DNA of 64,000 nt, from NCBI GenBank assembly GCA_037975125.1, contig CM075852.1:15526319-15590318 (forward strand), in the 5' to 3' direction. Below are positions 53,935 through 64,000 of the stretch, in pieces. A program made the position numbers and the translations under genes. This DNA comes from Latrodectus hesperus (Eukaryota > Arthropoda > Arachnida > Araneae > Theridiidae). The notes under the pieces are model-generated. The model was not told the DNA's origin. It searched no databases and saw only the letters and a program-made list of their open reading frames with translations. Numbering within the stretch: the first letter of the stretch is position 1; the number at the start of each line of letters is the position of its first letter.

Positions 53935-56900
53935 AGTAGGCTTTATTTACGCTTCGCAAAATATAATACATGGAACCTTACCAAGCACCCACCATAACTG
54001 TCGTATATGTGGAAAGCACAACCGCAATTTCAGTCTCTTATTGATTATAAATGAGTAAACTCGATCCCCTGGGATTTTTCACTGAAAAAAGTGTGGTTGG
54101 TATTACTTGGGTATGTGTTAATCTATCTATAAAATATTCTTGTGACTAAATAACTTAAATATGATCTCATTTGATTTCTTTCTAATTTTTAATTGATAAT
54201 TAGAAACGTAGCTTCTTACGTGATTTTGATGTTATATTTGATAATTCTATTTAAAGTTTATCAGAATTTATTTAAAAAAAAATCAAATATGTGTAGATAA
54301 ATTAATCAGGAATTGAAAGAAAGTGTCTGGTCTTTCATTTTTTGGCAAATTATTGTAATTTTTCATGTATGCAATATTTATGAAATAGTTTATTTTTTAT
54401 TTTCATATGTAATATTCCATTTAATATTTCATACCACTTTATAAGCATAGTAAGAAATGAATTTTACATTTCAGTTTATATTATAATTATTGTACAATTC
54501 TATTTCTAGCTAAGAGATCACTTTTACTATAAGCAATTAAAATAAACGTTTCAAACTGGTAAAAAAATTATATGTTCAATAAACAAGCTTTTCTGTATGT
54601 TTTTGATTACACTCATAATATGTATATGGTATTAGTCTCAAACAAAACTTATCTAACAAATATTACATCTAACAGCGAATAAATATAGATATGAAGGTTT
54701 TAAAAATTTATTTAGAACCTTCAAATACTTTTGTCTTCACTTATTTAAATTAAGAATTTATAGCCATTTATTTACGTCTTTCGCTTATTTAAATTAAAAG
54801 TTAATTTAATCTTTTTCATCGCATGATTCAATATTTTTCACATCATCGTTTAAATTATGGTTTAGTCAATGACAATATTTGATAAGAAAAAGATTTATTC
54901 GGTAAAGTTATATTTGAGTTAAAATTATTTATGAATAAAAATTTCCTTCATAAATAAAGGAACATTCATAAATTTATGTCATTATTAAATAAGTTGGAAA
55001 TTCCTAATAAAAATATCATTATTAAATTAATTGTGAAAAATTATTATTGAAAATTTTCATAATAAATGCATCATTATAGTATAATTTAAAAATTCTTTAT
55101 AAATTCAATAATGAAAATTTCATTATTAAAGGAATTTGTAAAATATTAGAAAGAAAAAATTTCAAAACGTCGAATGATTAACAAGAGTTCATTTTAAATT
55201 AGAAACCTAACTCTTTAAAAATGAATTTTTTAGGAATTTAATGAATTTTTTTAACAAATGTTGAATGTATATATAAATAAATGAAAATTGAATTATTTAT
55301 AAATAATACTTTTAATTTATATTGTATGTAAATTAGTATCTAATTACTGACTGATATACTAAAAGCCATATTATGAAGTGAAATATACATAGGTTTCTTA
55401 AAATATTTTTTCATAACTTATTTGTTTTTAATTGCAGTTATTTATTTGATCTACGAAATTTGCTTCATTCTATAAAGTAAGCATTTATAAATTGAAAACT
55501 TAATTACACGTATAAATTACATAAAATTTAATATAGGATATTTTAGAAACTAATTTTCAATTGAATGCTCTTCGAAGAATGAAAAAATTTTCAGTTACTA
55601 ACAATATTCTAAGATTATTTAATCATTAAAGTTAATATCAAATCGCACTTTACTATAATTTCAAAAAAAGTAAAGAAAAGAATATCAATACATATATTGT
55701 AAATTTATAAAAAAAGGACCGAATAAATATCATCAAAATAAAATCTCCTATGAGATTTTGATAATGTCTAATTAAAATATTTTGATGCCTTTCACATAAA
55801 GCTTACATGTATTGTTATTGCACCAAAAATAATTGTTTTCTTAAAGGATTTAAAAAAGCAACTTTTAAGATAATATTTTAGGTAAACGAATCATTTTTGA
55901 CGCAAAATATGGATACGAGGATGGGTAAATGCACTCTGCGAGTTTATAAAGAGAAAAGCTTGCAGCAAGTTTATTTTTAACCGACTTTTACTGAGTCAAT
56001 ATTTTCTGTAAGTGGTGAAAAAAAAACATTGAGAATATCTCTCTGTAATCTTAATTTCTGAACTTGTTATTTTAAAAGTCATGTAATTGACTTTTGGGTA
56101 ATGTTTAGAACATAAATACTGCAATACCTTGAGACATGATGATTTGGGGGTTCCATCTATTTAAAGCGGCATTCTTTTTCCGATTTTTATTACGTTTTGG
56201 TATAATTTTTCTTTAGAAATTTCGCTTATGAAATTGAAAATTAAATGAAAAAAAATCTAAATTAAAAATTAAAGCTAAGTTTACCGAAGTGACTACAGCT
56301 TATAAAAATACTTGAAAATACTTATTATTTTTTAGTTTAATTCTTTTCCTAACGAAAGAAAAAGAGTTTATTTTCAGCAATTCGTAAAATACATACTTAT
56401 TTCAACTTGATGCATTGCTTTCAAGTAGCAATAAAGCTTATTTTATTCAGATAATCTTTTTCAAAATGAGTTTCTATCTTAACTCAATAAAGGGTAATAT
56501 CAGAAGTTTTATAAAATTTTTAATTTAATAAAACACAAAATGTGTGTTCATTATTAAGAACAGAAATCAATAAAAAAAGGAGAAAAAAACTAGAGTTAAT
56601 TTTTTTATTGACTTTAAAACTGATACAAAAATTGCTTTTAATAATAAACAACTTACTGCATAGAACAATGTGTAATTGATTGTGTAAATGAACAATGTAT
56701 AATAGAGAACAATGTGTAATTGAATCCTTTGATTATGATATAAACTAAAATATTCTTATAAAATATAAACTGTAAATTTTCTCTATTTCTTTAAGCTAAT
56801 ATTTTTATGCAAATTATTCATGGGAAATTAGGTTATGAACATTGTGAATCAAACGTTTAACTTAGTACTTTATTGCATTTGAGCTATGCAATAATTAAAT

Positions 56901-57141
56901 ATTAACTTATAAGAGTAATATTTTAATAATGAGAGTGAGTTTTTAAAGTCTATATTGGAAAAATTAGAAGTAATAAATAATTAAATTTAAAGACGATATA
57001 TGAATGACACTTTTATAAGTACATTAATAATATTTTTAACTAAATTAACCTTTCAAAATTTTGAAGTTGCAAAACTTTCATGTAATTAATACCTTCTAAA
57101 ATGTATTTCAAATGATTTAAATGTAATTTACAAATTTAGGA
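53935..57141. other. Long AT-rich stretch without recognisable genes
   Basis: About 3.2 kb of AT-rich filler with local TTAT/ATTA repeats (54950-55150). No frame, repeat family or island is supported. Confidence 0.4.
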
Positions 57142-57755
<614 letters not shown>

Positions 57756-57759
57756 GATG

Positions 57760-58080
57760 ATCATTCATAAGCAGCGGAACGGAATTACAAGTAAGCAAAG
57801 GTGGCAGAAGCTCTGCTTCTTGCGGCGCCACTTACCACATCGGTGCTCGGCGGGGAAAAGCATTTGCAGGAGAGACAATAAGAGCTTAATTACTACCAGT
57901 AAATAAAGAACGTTAGTGAAAGGCCACTATTGCCGGGGGATGCGCAAGTTAGCAACAAATTCAGTAAAATGCTCATAATTAAGGGTCCAACTGAAAACAC
58001 GGGAAAATTATGGCGGGAGTGAATTGCTTCAAGGACCGTAATTAAGGGAGTAACTAGGAAAACAGATTATCTTAAAAATC
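57760..58080. promoter_or_regulatory. Strong candidate enhancer / conserved non-coding element
   Basis: A balanced-composition block of about 320 bp contains dense homeodomain palindromes: GCTTAATTACT, CATAATTAAGGG and CCGTAATTAAGGGAG. It also has a Sox-like GACAATAAG, GCATTTGCAGG, CTTGCGGCGCCACTTACC and GGCACTATTGCC-type words. No frame is open through it. Three near-identical TAATTA-type sites within about 150 bp are far beyond what the surrounding AT-rich DNA shows in such a GC-containing context. Function is inferred. Confidence 0.45.
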
Positions 58081-58084
58081 GAAT

Positions 58085-59075
58085 CTATTAATTTGTGTGT
58101 TTTTCGAGGCTGTTAATCTTTTAGCTGATTAGCAAATATGTGTTCAAGCGATTTATTTAAATGAGCATTTGACACACTTACGGCTAAGTTTTCCCGGGGT
58201 GCGTAGGAAAGAATTTTCCATTAAGAATTTACCTGTGCGAAAAGAAAAGCATGTATTTATTATTATTAGGTATTCCTTAAATATTATTAGTTTTTAAACT
58301 TAAAAGATTTTTTGAATTAATTTGCATAAATTTATAATTTTGAATTTTTAAAATTGAAAAATTTGCATTAAATAACCATTTTTAAAATAATTGTGTATAA
58401 AATTAAACGAAAATCTTAAATTTTTCGAAAATTAAGCAAACAGTTGAGTTTTTATTAAGTTTCTACAATTGTATTCTTATTAGATTTTACTTTAAAAATT
58501 TTTTTAATTGTTTTCTCATATTTAGGAACATATGAATGATTTTCTAATTAAATATACTTTTATAGAATTATTTATTTCTAATATATTTTCCCACTATATA
58601 CAGTGAATAATTTTGAATCCATCATAAAAGTTACAGGCAAATTTAATTCAAGTTTACAAAAATGTCGATCTTTCCAAAAGTAACAAATTCTGTTTCTTAT
58701 CTCAATGTATTGTTATCATTCCTGATTTTGCAAACAATATAAATAGATATAATTAAATATGAGTATTCCTAAAGTAAAATCTGCCGAATTTAAATTGTTT
58801 GGGTAAGAAAGAGGATAATTATATAGACAGTTGTACAATTATTGCAACAAATTTATAAGTTTTTAACCCTGAACTATTTCTAATGAACTTATGCGTAATT
58901 TATCTTGGTTTGATATGGGTATTATCTCCAGCCTGCAATTTCAAATACTATTTTATGAACATATAATAAAGTAATATTATTACTTAAATTTAACGAATCG
59001 TGGTGTGGTGGCATTGTCATGATCTCGACACGGTTGTGCTGTACAGTGCAGCATACCAAATTCTAAGTTTGGTGA
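58085..59075. other. AT-rich stretch
   Basis: No supported gene. A short GC-richer stretch at 58990-59070 (GTGGTGTGGTGGCATTGTC) directly precedes repeat F2 and may belong to it. Confidence 0.3.
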
Positions 59076-59078
59076 CAA

Positions 59079-59273
59079 TTTTGGCGGATTTTCTTATTAA
59101 TCTGGCAACCTGGTTTTTATTACGTCATAGAGATGGAGACTTATAAGAATTATGCAGAAAATTCTATTTTGGCAACCCTGGTATTCACACCATACCTAGA
59201 TGTCACAATACGACATCTTGGCAACACATCTTAGTCGCCAAAAAAATTCAGAATTTGATATGCTGGATTATAC
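59079..59273 (-). repeat. Interspersed repeat family F, copy F2
   Basis: Reverse-complement homologue of F1 at 19.4 kb. On the minus strand it reads ATCCAGCAT, AAATTCTGAATTTTTTT, GGCGACTAAG, AGGGTTGCCAAAATAGAA, TATGACGTAATAAAAACCAG. The two copies differ by scattered substitutions and small indels. Confidence 0.75.
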
Positions 59274-59568
59274 GGCAGCTGTGCTCTGATCATTGATTGA
59301 AAGATTTCAAACTTGAATCTTACCATTGAAAAAGCATACTGTTGTTCTCCATGTTTTTCTGTCGGAGTGGTGCTTGGGTGTTTTCCAAACTTTCTCCATT
59401 TCGAAGGTAATAATGCGTAATCAGTGTTAAAATATTTTTAACAATTTTCGGCTTTGTAATAAATAATCACGTTGCGAAAAGCATATAAATGAAAGCCATC
59501 GAGTTTAGCGTTTCAATGAATGAAAAATAAATTCTTCTGTATTCCTTGGCTGCCCTAATACGTTGCCA
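59274..59568. other. Non-coding spacer
   Basis: No supported feature between repeat F2 and the long palindrome. Confidence 0.3.
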
Positions 59569-59636
59569 AAAAATATTATAATTTTAGATATCTGTCTAAC
59601 ATGTGTTAGACAGATATCTAAAATTATAATATTTTT
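59569..59636. repeat. Perfect long palindrome, 33-bp arms, 2-nt spacer
   Basis: Arms 59569-59601 and 59604-59636 are exact reverse complements around TG. The centre is GTCTAACATGTGTTAGAC, and the arms extend outward through AGATATCTGTC and AATATTATAATTTTAG. Unlike a TA array it has mixed sequence, so chance is excluded. No repeat family, TIR pair or RNA gene accounts for it. Confidence 0.97.
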
Positions 59637-60245
59637 ATTATTATATTATAAAATATTTTATTAAAAATGAAGTTTTATTAAAAATACAAATATTGTTAAA
59701 AATTTTCTATATATTACAAAGCTAAAGTAATTCTCGATTGTGTCTATGTACATTCTAAGAAAAATACATAATTCTAACATTAATTTTTCTCAAAAAAATA
59801 ACTAAATATAAATTTATTTCTTGTTTGATTAGCGTATGAAATATACCAACAATAACAGATTGAAAGTTATTTTACTTTACTCGAATATTTTTCACTGTTT
59901 AAATGTTAGGAAAATATCTTATGTTTTATGAAAATAGTTAAAAATTAAAAATGAGTTGTTACATACATGAACTTCTTAAAAGAAAAAAAAAATCGGTGAA
60001 TTTAGTGTGATATTAAGGAAAAAATTTGAAAGAATCAGGTTCTGAATGAAGCTTTATATTTATGTATATTGGCATATATTTAATCCAAAATATATTCAAA
60101 TTGTGTAAAATTATAAATCATATAATTTGAAATATTTTCGATTAAAATATGTCAATATACATTAATGTGAAGCTACGTTATTGAATTATTAACCGCAACA
60201 AAACAAATTTATTAGTGTACATTTGAATATAAGTTTTCACTATTT
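59637..60245. other. AT-rich stretch
   Basis: No supported feature. Confidence 0.35.
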
Positions 60246-60249
60246 TAAG

Positions 60250-60690
60250 TAGATTCTACCAACTTCCATTCCTGAAATTTGATCCAATTATTGCGCCATT
60301 CAGGCCAATTTGAGAGCCAATTACTATCCGCGCAAGGAGCTTGACACTAGTTTCCAAGGTTGCTATTTCATCTGCTTAAAACTTCTTGGACAAAAACAAT
60401 GCAAGCCAATTTCGAGGAGCTCATTGCTCTAAGTGAATGCAAACGGACAAAAATAAAAAGAATTACTGGAGGAATAAAAAAGCCGTTGCCCTCTTGGCAG
60501 CCGCAATGAAGATATATTTGGCTTGGCCCCATCTCGTGTATGTCTTTTGAAAAACATATTACACCTGGAAAAGGGGACATGCTCAAATTGATGCAGCTAT
60601 TCTTTTATTGCTTATTTCTTTCAGATAATAGGAAAAAACATTTACCCACTCCAACTTGTCATTTCCACTTTGCTGCAAGCATGTAAATTT
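60250..60690. promoter_or_regulatory. Candidate enhancer / conserved non-coding element
   Basis: A balanced-composition block contains CCAATTATTGCGCC, GAGCCAATTACTATCC, ACAATGCAAGCC (Sox-like), CTTTTATTGCTTA (Hox/Cdx-like), CAGATAATAGG (GATA-like), and TTGGCAGCCGCAA and TTGGCTTGGCC (NFI half-site-like). The 72-codon minus-strand frame (60368-60586) shows no recognisable domain. The multiplicity of site types in one island suggests a regulatory element. Confidence 0.38.

Positions 60691-61668
<978 letters not shown>

Positions 61669-61744
<76 letters not shown>
61669..61744. repeat. (TA)n microsatellite, about 76 bp, right of SINE E1
   Basis: TA with one GTATA interruption near its right end. 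Confidence 0.97.
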
Positions 61745-63045
61745 ATTTCCAATTTTTTTCATGTTATTAAAAACAAAAAATTTTGAATATACATTTCATT
61801 AATAATTTATTTATTTTCTCCATGTCTCAAGCAATGGAAATATTTTCTGAACAGTATTTTACCAAATAACCCCCTTATTACATAATGAGAAGTTTCATTA
61901 TAAAATTAATATTTATATAACATGAATAAATCTCTATCTGTTAAGAACATTTGAAACTTCAACAATATATACAATGTTTTCTCTTCCAATAATATCTGAT
62001 TATTTCGATAACCGAATATTATTGGTAATATATCGCCATATTTATCAGTAGCATCTTCGGCTTAATAGTCCCATGGATATTCATTGCCTTTCAAGTTCTG
62101 GAATTGAGAATTGGAATATCGCTTATTTAGATAAGATTAGTTTATTCCTAAGTTATAAGCAGCATGATGGGATAAATTAATGTCTGGGAACACAGAAAAT
62201 GTATGAATGCATGAATAAAATGATTAGAATATTACCTGTGGATGGATATGTTTGATTATGAACAGTATGTTTAGAAACCTCTAAAGGTCATCGGTAACTC
62301 TAATTTACAAGATGGAATAACGTACGGAGATCTGACTAATGATTTCATTAGTGACTTGAGTACGCTGGATGTCTAAATGGGTAATTGATGTGCCTGTCTG
62401 ATTGTCTCTTGGGCAACAATGCTGAGGTCTTCAATGTGGTATAATTAATTTATTGTCAATCTGTGTTAAATTATATACGTTCATTTGTTTATTTCATCGT
62501 ATGAGTTTGACATTAGATGTTATAAATAAGTTCTGGAACATCGAGCCAAGAACTTTTTTTTTTATTGTGAGTAGAAATAATTTATTCTGCCTGACTTTTC
62601 ATGATATTATTTGAACTATTTGATTTTCATTTTCTTTTTTTTTGTGAAAAATTTGTTGACAAAGTTATAACATCTCATTAGAATTCACTACAGTTTTCCT
62701 TTTTGTGTGAGTTAAAAAATTTTTAATGAACTAAAAATTCTCAAAACAAAATTTTAACACCCAATTATTCGCGGAATTGAATACCTATTTCTCGCTTACA
62801 AGCAAAATTCCTATATTATGAATAAATACGCATTTTAACGATTTAATTTCTCATATAAATGCTCATATTCTAGAAATAATAAATTAGTTCCTACTTACTA
62901 ATCTCAAAGACTTACTTCAAAGATTTGAAAATCATTCAAAATTTTCAATTTTTTTCATATTGAAGCATTTTAACACTTCTTTACAAAGAATTGATTTTTT
63001 TATTATCTATTAATTATTAATTATTACAATTTTAATTTTAAAATA
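61745..63045. other. AT-rich stretch without recognisable genes
   Basis: Slightly more balanced at 62040-62450, with no motif cluster. No supported feature. Confidence 0.35.
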
Positions 63046-63049
63046 TGGG

Positions 63050-63305
63050 GTAATCTACAAGGCAGATAAGGGGAAAATATACTTCAAGATGCCCCTTGGT
63101 TAAAATTGGCAATTTTTTTTATTGCCAAGTTTGCTTTTGTGCATGTTTGAAGAAACAAGATGGCGCTGAAAACACGATAGATAAACCAGAAATAATCTAA
63201 CGTTGCTAAAAATAAGGCTCCAAATTGGCGAAACATTGAAAGGCACCCTCAAGAATAGACCATCAGGCAGATGAACCACTTACGGATTATCAAGAATTTT
63301 CTGTG
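63050..63305. promoter_or_regulatory. Composition island, weak candidate regulatory element
   Basis: Contains CAGATAAGGGG (GATA-like), AACAAGATGGCGCTG (YY1-like), a small inverted pair TTGGCAAT/ATTGCCAA around an AT spacer at 63104-63128, and GGCACCCTCAAG. No coding frame. Confidence 0.22.
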
Positions 63306-64000
63306 TATATTTTAATCTGGTGAGCGAAATTCCTACTTTTTCAATTATTTTCTGTAGTAATGAATAACACGGTTTGAGAATTTTATCACATTTCCGGTTA
63401 AAATGTGAGAAACTAATTCAGTTTTAAATGTGATTAAAGTAGTTAAAATAATTTATTTTACCTAACTTCTCCCCTTTAACAGAACAGGATATACAATTCC
63501 CCTATCTCAATTCGAAATTTTTATCATTAATCGTATACATGTATACTTCACATCAGCATTAAACTATCAATCTTAGTTTCCTATAATATATTTAAAGGTA
63601 CATAAAATTACAAGTTTCAACAAGCCTGTGACATTAAAAATAGATAATTCGTTGCTTTTTTGAACTGAAATCATTTTAAAATAGATAATATGGACACTTA
63701 AAAATCGAATTTTAATATAATGATTAAAAAGGATTTTGTCGGAAAGCACGTAATGGAAAATTAAGTATAACTTTTAATTTTTGAATATTTACACGATTTG
63801 AATAAAATATATTTAAATTTTAAAAAAAGATAAAAATTTAATGAATTACAGAAAAAAATTTTTGTGATTTTTTTACGTACATTCAAATTAACTAGCAAAA
63901 TTATTTATGAGCAAAATTAATATTTAATAAAAAATTTTTATATTTTTATTATATAAGTTTTGTATGTCCCATATTTTTTAATGTTTACGTAATTTACGCC
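63306..64000. other. AT-rich stretch to window end
   Basis: No supported feature. Confidence 0.4.

Noticed and set aside
53969..57141. Possible AT-rich satellite at 54.9-55.2 kb
   Set aside because: Short ATTATTAAA-type words recur, but with no fixed period or unit.

Overview
The window is strongly AT-rich eukaryotic nuclear DNA. It has long (TA)n arrays, several tRNA-derived SINE families with target-site duplications, decayed Tc1/mariner transposases, and only tiny, widely spaced possible exons with spliceosomal signals. There is nothing operon-like and no bacterial feature. The SINE style (tRNA head, body of about 280 bp, tails in ACAACAACAA) and the transposon types fit an arthropod, and an arachnid such as an orb-weaving spider is my best guess. 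That guess rests on repeat character, not on a diagnostic gene.

Layout: 1-3.8 kb looks like the 5' end of a plus-strand gene. A GC-richer block (about 725-935) is followed by an ATG exon of 29 codons (1695-1781) ending in a textbook donor. A second ATG-bearing exon-like block (3563-3670) sits next to a short GC/GA-rich, promoter-like stretch. Both candidate first exons would leave in phase 0, so they could be alternative starts spliced to the same downstream exon. If so, much of the window would be long intron. No downstream coding exon was recognised with confidence; one weak minus-strand candidate lies at 20408-20504.

From 3.8 kb onward the sequence is mostly AT-rich filler studded with repeats. 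There are fifteen (TA)n arrays and at least five SINE families, called A to E here: A at 16.9, 24.3, 30.5, 49.6 and 51.7 kb; B at 34.8, 36.5 and 46.7 kb; C at 15.2, 50.0 and 53.7 kb; D at 10.9, 19.0, 41.2 and 42.3 kb; E at 52.6 and 61.3 kb. An unclassified family F lies at 19.4 and 59.1 kb. An interspersed element of about 1 kb is bounded on both sides by TA arrays (9.7-10.8 kb). Two Tc1/mariner transposase pseudogenes lie at 37.1-38.0 kb (+) and 41.1-42.15 kb (-); the second carries a 38-bp SINE stub with a 14-bp target-site duplication. A local direct duplication of about 530 bp lies at 43.5-44.5 kb.

About ten islands of roughly 200-450 bp stand out by balanced composition and dense homeodomain-, Sox-, GATA- and E-box-like motifs. 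The clearest are 13.24-13.65, 51.0-51.45, 57.76-58.08 and 60.25-60.69 kb. They look like conserved non-coding elements, as expected in the introns or flanks of a developmental gene, but that is inference from composition alone. Two perfect long inverted repeats (33-bp arms at 59.57-59.64 kb; 22-bp arms at 22.01-22.06 kb) are not explained by any repeat family I recognise. I found no clear new multi-gene system. The most unusual items are these palindromes, the nested SINE/Tc1 event, the protein-like frame inside family C, and the enhancer-like islands.
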